From positions 1 through 64,000 of the forward strand of contig JAGAYR010000021.1 of assembly GCA_017940415.1 (NCBI GenBank): DNA of 64,000 nucleotides. Direction: 5' to 3'. Positions 1-7,735 of this stretch are shown here, in pieces; within the stretch, counting starts at the first letter, position 1, and every line of letters begins with the position of its first letter. The translations under genes and the position numbers were made by a program. The notes beneath the pieces are model-generated. The model worked only from the letters and a program-made list of their open reading frames with translations. It had not been told where the DNA came from and made no database searches. Source of the DNA: Lachnospiraceae bacterium (GTDB taxonomy: Bacteria > Bacillota > Clostridia > Lachnospirales > Lachnospiraceae).

Positions 1-237
1 TGCACCTTCTGCAGTCTGTACTGCGGAGATACCGTCCTGTGCATTGGTAGATGCCTGGGTCAGACCTCTGACCTGACGTCTCATCTTCTCGGAGATTGCA
101 AGTCCTGCTGCATTATCTGCTGCACGGTTGATCTTGTATCCTGACGAAAGCTTTTCGGTCGACTTTGCAAGTGAATTAGTTGTGAGACCGAGCATTCTGT
201 TAGAGTTCATTGCCGTAAGGTTATGCTGTACTACCAT
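1..237 (-). CDS. fliC: Flagellin, N-terminal part (cut by window edge)
   Basis: This is the first 79 codons of a flagellin, the exported subunit of the flagellar filament. Translation starts [17 protein letters not shown] and continues with the conserved D0/D1 helix pattern, including [20 protein letters not shown] and a later [13 protein letters not shown] segment. These are hallmark residues for filament packing and export. The ATG at 237 follows an AAGGAGG-like ribosome binding site at about 241-250. The central variable domain, where glycans are normally attached, and the C-terminus lie outside the window. The nonulosonic acid operon ends about 150 bp upstream, and a sigma-D-like promoter sits between the two, so flagellin appears to be its own transcription unit. 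Confidence 0.95.
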   Translation of the reverse strand, partial: MVVQHNLTAMNSNRMLGLTTNSLAKSTEKLSSGYKINRAADNAAGLAISEKMRRQVRGLTQASTNAQDGISAVQTAEGA

Positions 238-341
238 AATATTATCCTCCTTGAGTTTGTCCTCATCCTACCAACGGGACATTACCTGTTAACAATTCCA
301 TATGTAGCGCTTTTTGCATTTTCTTTTCGCTTACATTCAAT

Positions 342-367
342 ATATCGGACTCTATAAAAAAAAATTA
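342..367 (-). promoter_or_regulatory. Sigma-D (sigma-28)-like promoter of flagellin
   Basis: On the minus strand TAAT (364-367) is followed after 14 nt by TCCGATAT (342-349), close to the flagellar sigma factor consensus TAAA-N15-GCCGATAA. It lies about 105 bp upstream of the flagellin ATG, in the gap after legF. This fits late-class flagellar control, but the call rests on consensus matching only. Confidence 0.6.
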
Positions 368-388
368 ACCCTATTTTCACGATTTTTT

Positions 389-1081
389 TTATTTTTTGGT
401 TTGATGGTTAAAAATAGCCTCAGCAACCCAGAAATCCAGCTCCGTATCTATATCTACACTCCTGTTTTGCGGCATGATATACGCAAATCCCCCTTTTTGA
501 TAGAAAAACTTCTCATTTTTAAATTTGTCTATATCAACTATATATATGGCCCCATTCAACCTATAATACTTTCCATTTGCCTGTCGTCGCTTAATACTTT
601 CCCTATCTATAAAGTTGATAAACTCACCATTATCCGGTAGTTTTCCGCTCCATAAAGGGGAATGTTCTGCCTCACACACAGAAACAACTGCAAAATCCGC
701 CTTTTCCTCATATAAATTATATGCCTCTATTATATCATCCGAGTTTCGAAGCGGAGATGTAGGCTGAAGTAAGCAAAAAGTGTCAAATTCTCTCCCCAGT
801 TTCCTATATCGATTCAATACTTCCTCAACCATATCCCAAGAACTGGCCGAATCGGAAGAATTGGTTTCGCTTCTCAAAAAAGGCACCTTAGCGCCAAATT
901 TTCTAGCAATCTCCGCATATTCCCCCGAATCAGTAGAGACCATCACCTCTTCAAACTTATTGCTATCTAAAGCAGCCTCGATCGTATATGCGATAAGAGG
1001 TTTTCCGCACAGAATTTTGATATTCTTATCAATTACCCCTTTTGATCCACTTCTTGCAGGAATTATAGCTATATTTTTCAT
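389..1081 (-). CDS. legF: CMP-nonulosonate (probably CMP-legionaminate) synthetase
   Basis: 230 residues, full length for the acylneuraminate cytidylyltransferase family (NeuA/LegF/PseF). It should transfer CMP from CTP to a nonulosonic acid, the activation step before glycosyl transfer. The N-terminal nucleotide-binding motif AIIPARSGSKGVIDKNI and the LLQPTSPLR segment near residue 105 are visible. It is the last gene of the operon, and legI, legG, legH, legC and legB homologues precede it, so legionaminic acid or a derivative is a more likely substrate than neuraminic acid. Sequence alone cannot separate LegF from NeuA with certainty. No strong ribosome binding site is seen directly before the ATG at 1081. 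Local base composition is AT-richer than the flanking housekeeping genes. Confidence 0.85.
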   Translation of the reverse strand: MKNIAIIPARSGSKGVIDKNIKILCGKPLIAYTIEAALDSNKFEEVMVSTDSGEYAEIARKFGAKVPFLRSETNSSDSASSWDMVEEVLNRYRKLGREFDTFCLLQPTSPLRNSDDIIEAYNLYEEKADFAVVSVCEAEHSPLWSGKLPDNGEFINFIDRESIKRRQANGKYYRLNGAIYIVDIDKFKNEKFFYQKGGFAYIMPQNRSVDIDTELDFWVAEAIFNHQTKK

Positions 1082-1107
1082 ATTACCGATTTATATTCCT
1101 TTGATAA

Positions 1108-1770
1108 TCAATCGATACAACTTCTTATCAGATAAAACGCCTCACTGCATTTATGATATGCTGTCGCCCCTCTGTATGAGGCCAACCCTCTGATTGCCTG
1201 TTCATTCCTTGGAAAGGGAGGTTGATTAATCTCACTTTTATAAATCTTCATAATATCTATCTTCTTTTCAATGTAATCACTGATATCCACAAAAACATTG
1301 GGTGAAAAACTGTTCATCCGGAAGGCATGATCCGTTTCAGAAATAATCTCCATGCAAAGAACTGTTTTCAAATAAGGAGCTCTAAAAGATTTAATGCATG
1401 AGTATACCGAGTCAAAAATGACTCGGTGATCAGAATGAACATCAAAACCAAATGGCAAAAACAAAAGTTCCGGTTTTACTTCTTCTAGAACACTCTTAAA
1501 TTTTGATACAAGTTCTCCGGTTTCATATTGTTCCATACCAGCCGGCTTCATTTCAAAATTATAAAACCCACTGAAGTCGTAAGCTTCATTCACTAATAAA
1601 ATCTCTCTATTACGCTCTTTAACCCGCTCATCTGAATATCCATATTCCGGCTTCATATTAGTTACATTAAGCCAATATATCTTATGCCCGGAATCCTTCA
1701 TCTTAAGTAAAGTTCCACCCGCCCCTAAAGTCTCATCATCCGGGTGTGGTGAGATTACCAAAATATTCAT
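1108..1770 (-). CDS. PIG-L/LmbE family N-deacetylase in the nonulosonic acid operon
   Basis: A 220-residue zinc-dependent de-N-acetylase of the PIG-L family. The metal-site motif PHPDDE occurs about residue 8, and a second metal ligand region FDVHSDHR about residue 115. Family members remove N-acetyl groups from GlcNAc-type sugars. I place the start at the ATG at 1770 (MNILVISPHPDDE), because an AAGGAG site precedes it and it overlaps the TGA of the upstream formyltransferase as ATGA. A longer frame to 1809 would add 13 residues with no family precedent. It sits between the formyltransferase and legF and is not part of the canonical legionaminic route, so I infer that it uncovers an amine for another acyl group. 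The substrate is unknown. Confidence 0.8.
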   Translation of the reverse strand: MNILVISPHPDDETLGAGGTLLKMKDSGHKIYWLNVTNMKPEYGYSDERVKERNREILLVNEAYDFSGFYNFEMKPAGMEQYETGELVSKFKSVLEEVKPELLFLPFGFDVHSDHRVIFDSVYSCIKSFRAPYLKTVLCMEIISETDHAFRMNSFSPNVFVDISDYIEKKIDIMKIYKSEINQPPFPRNEQAIRGLASYRGATAYHKCSEAFYLIRSCID

Positions 1771-2657
1771 AAAAGATATTCTCCTTCTTTCAACCGAACT
1801 GAATCGCATTCAATAACATGAACAATACCATCATACGCTTTGACAATAAATTCATTGTCCGAACGAACCATGAGGACCTTTCCGGGTTCAATATTCTTAT
1901 ATGTATCATTCTGTTCCGCAATACATTTCCATATCTTTATTTCCTTATCACCATAGACAAAATGGGCTCCTACATATGGATGTGTAAGACCGCGAACTAA
2001 ATTATATATAGCCTCGCATGACATCCTCCAATCTATCTGACCATCCAGTTTATTTCTCTTTCTCCATGTATTCCCCGTGCCCGTTTTTTGCGGAATCCTA
2101 ACCAACGAATCAGCATTTAACATACCAGTCAATTCTATAACCTGATCCTTAGCTACATTAAGAATCTTTTCATATAAACTATATGCATCATCATTATAAT
2201 CAATGACTACTTGTTTTTGGCTGATAATATCCCCGCTATCAGCTCCCTCATCCATGACAAAAAAAGTTGAAGCAGTTTTATCAAGCCCAAGGACAAGAGC
2301 CCATATCAGAGGATGTCTTCCTCGATTCATAGGTATTTCAGCAGGATGAAAACCGATAATTCCATAGGGAGCTAATGTAAGCAATTCCTTTCCAATCAAA
2401 TTTGACCAACCAAAGCAATAAATCACATCCGGTTTTTTTGAACTTATAAATTCATAAGACGCTTTATCGTTTATATTTTTAGTACAGAAACTTTCAATTC
2501 CATATTCATCAGCCAATGAAATCAAAGAGTGAAAATCAGAATTAACCGAGGACTGTTCTTTCGTAACTATTCCGGAAACCATATACCCTTTCTCAAGCAT
2601 ATGTTTTAATATTTGATACGAGCTTTCAACGCATCCTATATAAACAATTCTTTTCAC
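1767..2657 (-). CDS. Formyltransferase-family protein (putative sugar N-formyltransferase)
   Basis: 296 residues with an N-terminal formyltransferase fold and a C-terminal domain like that of Fmt/ArnA. It probably transfers a formyl group from N10-formyl-tetrahydrofolate to a sugar amine. The catalytic His lies in GFHPAEIP and the catalytic Asp in MDEGADSGDI. The Asn that normally sits two residues before the His is Gly here; as far as I recall this also occurs in a GFHP subfamily found in glycan clusters. I choose the GTG at 2657, one base inside the TAG of legG, because AAGGTGG precedes it at good spacing; the GTG at 2666 has none. It is followed directly by a deacetylase, which together suggests an acetyl-to-formyl exchange. 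It could still be an enzyme for another sugar. Confidence 0.75.
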   Translation of the reverse strand: MKRIVYIGCVESSYQILKHMLEKGYMVSGIVTKEQSSVNSDFHSLISLADEYGIESFCTKNINDKASYEFISSKKPDVIYCFGWSNLIGKELLTLAPYGIIGFHPAEIPMNRGRHPLIWALVLGLDKTASTFFVMDEGADSGDIISQKQVVIDYNDDAYSLYEKILNVAKDQVIELTGMLNADSLVRIPQKTGTGNTWRKRNKLDGQIDWRMSCEAIYNLVRGLTHPYVGAHFVYGDKEIKIWKCIAEQNDTYKNIEPGKVLMVRSDNEFIVKAYDGIVHVIECDSVRLKEGEYLL

Positions 2658-3829
2658 TAATCCCACCTTAAATCATAGAATGACTTCTTGATATTAATAT
2701 CTCCACCTTGTTCAAATATACCATGTATTATTGCAGTTATTGTTTTCGAGGTATTTCCATCTCCAAACGGATTTGTCATAATAAGAACCTTTGCCTGAAA
2801 TTCTTTATCCAAAGCATTATTAATCGCTTTAACTATGCTTTCCTCCTCAGGAATACAATTAATAATGCTATCCGGCATAAATCTCCCTTTTTGCCTATCT
2901 CCGATATTAACAGTAGGAACATGCAGACACGGTGCTTCTATAATACCGCTTGATGAATTCCCAATAACAACCTTACAGCCTTTAACAGCACTCAGGTATT
3001 TCCTAACTCCTAGAGATGTTACGGCAATAACATTATCATACTTACGTGCATAGTCATCAATTATCTCATTAATTCTGCGTCCACCTGCATCTGCATTGGC
3101 TTTAGTGATGATAAATGACATATTCCGAAAATAAGTGAGTGCCGCCAGCACCTCCCTGATTTGTTCAACACCACTGTTTTTTTCCAAAGTGACCGGATGA
3201 AACGTGACAACTCCGTAATCTTTTGTCAAATCGATACCAATTGCCTTTCCCAATTCCTCCGAGGATATATAATCCATATTCAAAATATTTTCAACGGCTA
3301 ACGCGCCTACGTTGAACACTCTATCAGGCTGTTCTCCCATTTGAACTATACGTTTTCGATACATCTCGGTACAAGCGAAATGAAGCTGACTCATCTTTGT
3401 GATAGAATGCCTTATTGCTTCATCTATTAGTCCTTCAGTCGCTTCCCCACCATGAATATGAGCTATGGGGATTTCAAAATTCATAGCGGCTATGCATACA
3501 GCCATGGTTTCATATCTATCCCCCAAAACAATCAGCAGATCTAATTTGTGTTTTTGAAAATACTCGCCAAACCCCCGTAAAGCCATAGCCATATTTTCAG
3601 AAATAGCCCTAGGGTTATCTCCATCGGTAAGACATTCAATTTTTTCAGCAATAGGGATTCTTGCTTCTTCAATTTCTTTATAAGTATACCCAAAATCCGG
3701 TGAAAGGTGTGCACCAGTAACTAAAACCTTAACCTCAAAACAATCATCTTTCATAAGGTTTTGGATAAGTGGTTTAAGAAGACCAAATTCTGCCCTTGTC
3801 GATGTTAAAACTCCAATTTGTTTTTTCAT
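2657..3829 (-). CDS. legG: UDP/GDP-sugar hydrolysing 2-epimerase (LegG/NeuC family)
   Basis: 390 residues, the usual length of the hydrolysing UDP-GlcNAc 2-epimerases. In the legionaminic route LegG converts the NDP-2,4-diacetamido sugar to free 2,4-diacetamido-2,4,6-trideoxymannose and releases the nucleotide. Family signatures are VLTSTRAEFGLLKPL at the N-terminus, GDRYETMA about residue 105, HIHGGEATEGLIDE about residue 125, and VIGNSSSGIIEAP near residue 290. The start is taken at ATG 3829; a TTG six bases upstream would add MK, and neither has a convincing ribosome binding site. The gene lies between legI and the formyltransferase. Length and motifs cannot separate LegG from NeuC, but the neighbouring aminotransferase and dehydratase favour LegG. 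Confidence 0.87.
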   Translation of the reverse strand: MKKQIGVLTSTRAEFGLLKPLIQNLMKDDCFEVKVLVTGAHLSPDFGYTYKEIEEARIPIAEKIECLTDGDNPRAISENMAMALRGFGEYFQKHKLDLLIVLGDRYETMAVCIAAMNFEIPIAHIHGGEATEGLIDEAIRHSITKMSQLHFACTEMYRKRIVQMGEQPDRVFNVGALAVENILNMDYISSEELGKAIGIDLTKDYGVVTFHPVTLEKNSGVEQIREVLAALTYFRNMSFIITKANADAGGRRINEIIDDYARKYDNVIAVTSLGVRKYLSAVKGCKVVIGNSSSGIIEAPCLHVPTVNIGDRQKGRFMPDSIINCIPEEESIVKAINNALDKEFQAKVLIMTNPFGDGNTSKTITAIIHGIFEQGGDINIKKSFYDLRWD

Positions 3830-3845
3830 TTTCAATCAGTCAATG

Positions 3846-4835
3846 TTAAACAAGTTCATTTGTTGCATAATCTCTTTCTGCTACAGTCCCGATAATTTCA
3901 TTCCACTTCATAGGAGATAGACCATTTCCCGGACGTTTTGTGGTCAGATTACTTTCAGAAAAAAGCTCACCTCGCTTTATTTCCTTAGAAGTAACAATGC
4001 TCTTTCTAACTATTGCTATATTCTTCTTTTCCGATAGAGAAGGTTCTTTAACTCCCGAGCCAAATGCCTCTTCAACATGCCGAATACTCTCTACCATATT
4101 TCTAAGTTCATCCGGTTCGAGACTAGCCTTATGATCCGGCCCCTCCATTTTTCGATCAAGAGTAAAGTGCTTTTCAATGACAGTAGCCCCCATTGCCACC
4201 GCTGCTATTGGAATTTCTATACCCTTTGTATGATCGGAATAGCCAACCTCTAAGCCCAATTCTCTTCGCATAGATTCCATAGCATTAAGGTTAACATCCT
4301 CAAACGGAGTAGGATATTCCGTATTACACTGTAAGAGTTTGATATCTCCACAGCCATTGCCCTTGAGCACCTCAACCGCCGCGCGGATTTCTTCCATACT
4401 ACACATGCCCGTACTCATTATAACCGGTTTGTGGGTATTAGCCAGGGCTACCAAATACGGATAATTAGTCACCTCGCCGGAAGGAATCTTCCAAAAAGGC
4501 ATATCAATAGAATTAAGAAAGACAATGCTTTCAAGATCAAAAGGCGTAGACAAAAATGAAATCCCTACGCCGTCGCAGTACTTTTTAAGCCCAAGAAATT
4601 CATCATATGATAATTCCAGTTTCTTGAGCATATCCTCCTGAGACCCTTCTCCGGTAGTTTCCTTTTGATAATTCGCTTTCTGGGCATTATTAGACACAAG
4701 ATTCTTTGCCTTGAAGGTCTGAAACTTTACGCAATCTGCCCCCGCCTCTTTTGCAGCATCAACGAGTTTGCATGCCAGTTCAAAGCTTCCGTTATGATTT
4801 ACGCCGGCTTCCGCAATAATGTACGTTTTACCCAT
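3846..4835 (-). CDS. legI: Nonulosonate synthase (probable N,N'-diacetyllegionaminate synthase)
   Basis: 329 residues with the NeuB fold: a TIM barrel (about 1-255) and a C-terminal SAF/antifreeze-like domain (about 270-329). It condenses phosphoenolpyruvate with a 6-carbon amino sugar to make a nonulosonic acid. Motifs seen are IIAEAGVNHNGS, CVKFQTFKA, the LQCNTEYPTP strand and VIEKHFTLDR. The chosen ATG at 4835 has GGAG at good spacing; a GTG six bases upstream would shift the start by two residues. It is co-transcribed with legH upstream and legG downstream, which supplies its acceptor. Sialic acid synthase is the alternative, but the pathway context favours legionaminic acid. Confidence 0.88.
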   Translation of the reverse strand: MGKTYIIAEAGVNHNGSFELACKLVDAAKEAGADCVKFQTFKAKNLVSNNAQKANYQKETTGEGSQEDMLKKLELSYDEFLGLKKYCDGVGISFLSTPFDLESIVFLNSIDMPFWKIPSGEVTNYPYLVALANTHKPVIMSTGMCSMEEIRAAVEVLKGNGCGDIKLLQCNTEYPTPFEDVNLNAMESMRRELGLEVGYSDHTKGIEIPIAAVAMGATVIEKHFTLDRKMEGPDHKASLEPDELRNMVESIRHVEEAFGSGVKEPSLSEKKNIAIVRKSIVTSKEIKRGELFSESNLTTKRPGNGLSPMKWNEIIGTVAERDYATNELV

Positions 4836-4846
4836 TTCCACTCCAC

Positions 4847-5479
4847 TTAAATCTGTCCGGCAGGAACACCTGCAACCCTTGTATTGAATGAAACATCCCT
4901 ATTAACGACGGCCCCTGCACCAACTATACAATTATCGCCTATATCAAGGCATTGAATAACCGTGCTTCCCGCTCCGATAAAACATTGCATGCCAACCCTC
5001 ACTTTACCGCACAAAACCGTTCCTACTGATACATGAGAGTAATCACCAATCAAACATTCATGTTCCACTATTGCACCAGAATTGATAATGCAATGCCTCC
5101 CTATCACGGCATCAGCATTTACAATAGCTTTCTTGCCTACAAATGTACCCGATCCGATTACAGCAAAATCAGATACAATCGCAGTCGGATCAATGACTAC
5201 CGGAAATCGAAAACCGATTCCGGATGCTTTTTCAGCAAGTTTTTCCCTCAAATAATTAACGCCGATACTCCCGACAGTGATAAATGCATTATCAAATCCT
5301 TTAGTAAACAATTCTTCTAGGCATTCATCAGTTCCGACAACCTCACAACCATATATTTTTTGACCGGGAGTTATCACCGGATCAGTTATTACTATCTGCT
5401 CAAAGCTATTCATTCTTATAGCGGAATCAAGTACAGATTTACAATGCCCGCCGCCGCCCAACAATACCAGTTTACTCAA
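4847..5479 (-). CDS. legH: Sugar N-acetyltransferase, NeuD/PglD hexapeptide family (probable LegH)
   Basis: 210 residues. The N-terminal part is a Rossmann-like domain (LVLLGGGGHCKSVLD) and the C-terminal part a left-handed beta-helix of hexapeptide repeats (about 95-205), ending GVPAGQI. PglD/LegH members acetylate the 4-amino group of an NDP-4-amino-4,6-dideoxy sugar with acetyl-CoA. A catalytic His is expected near VEHECLIGD. Translation starts at TTG (5479), supported by CCGGAGG seven bases upstream; no in-frame ATG gives a better start. It lies between the ptmE-like and legI genes, where LegH would act after the aminotransferase LegC. A NeuD-like role as sialate O-acetyltransferase is possible but less consistent with the neighbours. 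Confidence 0.83.
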   Translation of the reverse strand: MSKLVLLGGGGHCKSVLDSAIRMNSFEQIVITDPVITPGQKIYGCEVVGTDECLEELFTKGFDNAFITVGSIGVNYLREKLAEKASGIGFRFPVVIDPTAIVSDFAVIGSGTFVGKKAIVNADAVIGRHCIINSGAIVEHECLIGDYSHVSVGTVLCGKVRVGMQCFIGAGSTVIQCLDIGDNCIVGAGAVVNRDVSFNTRVAGVPAGQI

Positions 5480-5494
5480 AAGTATTCCTCCGGT

Positions 5495-6550
5495 CTATTC
5501 TCCATACAACTTGATTCTCATTTTTTCCAGTTCCGGAAGTTGCCCCATATCCATCCAATCGCTTTCGCTCACAGGAAAAACTGCCACTTTCTTTCCCTTC
5601 TTACGTTCAAGCTCAATAATGTCCGGGAATCCCATCGGAACTCCATCTCCAATATCATCTATCACTTCAGGCTCGACTATATATATTCCGGTATTCGTCA
5701 GAAATGACATCAATGGTTTTTCACGCATTTCCTTAATGCTTCCGTTAACACCGATATCTACTACACCGTATGGAATATTGATATTCTTATATGCACACAT
5801 CATAGTGATCATATTCTTGTTATCTTTATGAAATTTGATCATACTCTCATAATTCGCGGTAAGAAGTGCATCACAATTTGCAAAAAAGAAAGTACTATCA
5901 AACTTCCCTCGAAGTAAACTTAGACCACCACCGGAGCCCAAAGGCTTATCCTCATCATACCAAGTGATGTTATAATTATTTTCATTATCGGCGAAATACG
6001 CCTTCATAAGATCTTTTTTATAATTGACGATAATATGAAATTCATCACAGGAATATAATAAGTACTCCCTCATAATATGTTCAATGATAGGTAAATCCCC
6101 TACAGGAATGAGAGGCTTAGGAAGAACCTTAGTATACGGATCCAGTCTTGTTCCCTTACCGCCTGCGTTTATCACCACAGGAATATTAAGCGGAGATCTG
6201 TTTTTCTTAATAGACGCCCCCAATTCACCCGTATACAGATCAACCACTACACCATCGTCATCCACTATAGGAATTACAATAAAGTTTTTGTGATGATATA
6301 GGTGTTTGGCTTCCTCCAAAGAATGAGCAGCTTTAGGAGATTTATTGGCCGCATCAAATGCAGTTCCGTTCATTTCTCCACCGGCAAGCAGATAACGTCT
6401 TACATCTCCGTCAGTAACACATCCGACCAGTTTTCCCTGCTCATCTGTCAAGAATAAAATACCGCACGCATTATTATCAATTCTCTGCATTGCTTCAGAG
6501 ACCGATAAATCCTTGCTTCCTATGAATCTTTCAAGTTCGCGGTTATCCAT
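5495..6550 (-). CDS. ptmE: CBS-domain sugar-1-phosphate nucleotidyltransferase (PtmE-like)
   Basis: 351 residues. A CBS pair (about 10-115) is fused to a nucleotidyltransferase domain whose signature NAGGKGTRLDPYTKVLPKPL lies about 128-147. In Campylobacter, PtmE has this architecture and makes GDP-glucosamine for the legionaminic route, so this enzyme probably supplies a GDP-sugar. The CBS pair may bind an adenine nucleotide and regulate the enzyme. The start overlaps the end of legC by eight bases (ATGGATAA), with GAGGAG inside legC at good spacing. A mannose-1-phosphate guanylyltransferase-like role is the main alternative. The nucleotide cannot be proved from sequence, but this fusion next to legB and legC is the best clue that the pathway is legionaminic. 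Confidence 0.82.
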   Translation of the reverse strand: MDNRELERFIGSKDLSVSEAMQRIDNNACGILFLTDEQGKLVGCVTDGDVRRYLLAGGEMNGTAFDAANKSPKAAHSLEEAKHLYHHKNFIVIPIVDDDGVVVDLYTGELGASIKKNRSPLNIPVVINAGGKGTRLDPYTKVLPKPLIPVGDLPIIEHIMREYLLYSCDEFHIIVNYKKDLMKAYFADNENNYNITWYDEDKPLGSGGGLSLLRGKFDSTFFFANCDALLTANYESMIKFHKDNKNMITMMCAYKNINIPYGVVDIGVNGSIKEMREKPLMSFLTNTGIYIVEPEVIDDIGDGVPMGFPDIIELERKKGKKVAVFPVSESDWMDMGQLPELEKMRIKLYGE

Positions 6551-7721
6551 TAGCCATCTCCTCTAGAAGACTTTTAACCTGATCTGCAACATATACAATT
6601 TCCTCTTCCGTGATCTGTGTCGAAGAAGGAATATTAAGTATCCGATCTGCATAATAAGGTGCTTTCTCAAGCTTGTATGTAACTTCACCTTCATAAGGCT
6701 TCTGTTCGTTAATCAGACCCCAAATTGCTCTGGTTTCCATTCCTTTATCATGAAGTGCTACTATGATCTCTCTCATAGAGTTTTTAATCTTACTTCGATC
6801 TATGCAAATCGAATAAAACCACTTATTTGACTCTGTCCCCGTTCTGAAGGGCATCAGCTTTCCGAGTTCAAATCCCTCAAAGAGCTTCTTATATTTATCG
6901 TAATTAGCTTGCTTTCTACGTATGAACTCGGGAAGTTCCTCCATCTGTGCTACGCCAAGTGCCGCCTGCAGGTTGGTCATTCTGTAGTTATATCCGATTT
7001 CATCATGGATATAGTAATGAGGATCTGTTTTAGCCTGTGTGGACAAAAATCTAATGTGATCTACAGTCTTAGGATTATTGGAGGTTACCGCTCCGCCTCC
7101 GCCTGTTGTGATAATTTTATTGCCGTTAAAGCTATAGCAGCCGAAATCTCCGATAGTTCCGGCATATTTGCCTTTATATCTTCCTTCGGTATACTTGGTG
7201 CCCAACGCTTCGGTAGCATCCTCAATCACTTTGAGTTTAAAGCGCCCTGCTATATCCATAACAGATTCCATATCTGCCATGTTTCCGAATACATGAACAA
7301 CGACAACAGCCTTAACGCTTGCACCTTTATACTTAAGTTCCTGACCGTTCCATTCGCATTCATCCTCGCAAAACCTCTTAAGCTTTACAGGATCCATGCA
7401 AAAGCTGTCATCGCAATCTATAAAGACAGGTGTAGCAAACTGATACTTAACAGGGTTTACTGCAGCTATGAAGGTAAGTGGTGGAACAAGAACAACATCT
7501 CCCGGCTTTACCCCTGCTTCAACAAGGCTTAAATGAATCGCCGATGTTCCGCTTTGGCATGCAGCTACATTATCGGCGTGAAGAAACTTTGCCATACCCT
7601 GTTCCAAACGGGTGATATATGCACCGCCTGTTGAAACCCATCCCTGGTCAATAGCATCGTCAACATATTTTCTTTCGTTCCCCTCAAAATTGGGAATTGA
7701 TAAAGGAATAAACTTATCCAT
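6543..7721 (-). CDS. legC: PLP-dependent sugar aminotransferase (LegC-like, DegT/DnrJ/EryC1 family)
   Basis: 392 residues, full length for the family. It is expected to aminate the NDP-4-keto-6-deoxy-GlcNAc made by LegB. The PLP lysine lies in SFNGNKIITTGGGG (K202), the substrate-binding turn is ACQSGTSAIHL (about 54-64), and the PLP-ring Asp lies in VIEDATEALG. The long DegT form starting IPLSIPNFEGNE matches what I know of LegC. An AGGCGG site precedes the ATG at 7721. The gene lies 14 bp downstream of legB and overlaps the nucleotidyltransferase, so the three are surely co-translated. Base composition here is nearer to the genome average than in the genes further down the operon. Confidence 0.88.
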   Translation of the reverse strand: MDKFIPLSIPNFEGNERKYVDDAIDQGWVSTGGAYITRLEQGMAKFLHADNVAACQSGTSAIHLSLVEAGVKPGDVVLVPPLTFIAAVNPVKYQFATPVFIDCDDSFCMDPVKLKRFCEDECEWNGQELKYKGASVKAVVVVHVFGNMADMESVMDIAGRFKLKVIEDATEALGTKYTEGRYKGKYAGTIGDFGCYSFNGNKIITTGGGGAVTSNNPKTVDHIRFLSTQAKTDPHYYIHDEIGYNYRMTNLQAALGVAQMEELPEFIRRKQANYDKYKKLFEGFELGKLMPFRTGTESNKWFYSICIDRSKIKNSMREIIVALHDKGMETRAIWGLINEQKPYEGEVTYKLEKAPYYADRILNIPSSTQITEEEIVYVADQVKSLLEEMANG

Positions 7722-7735
7722 AATCAGCCGCCTAT

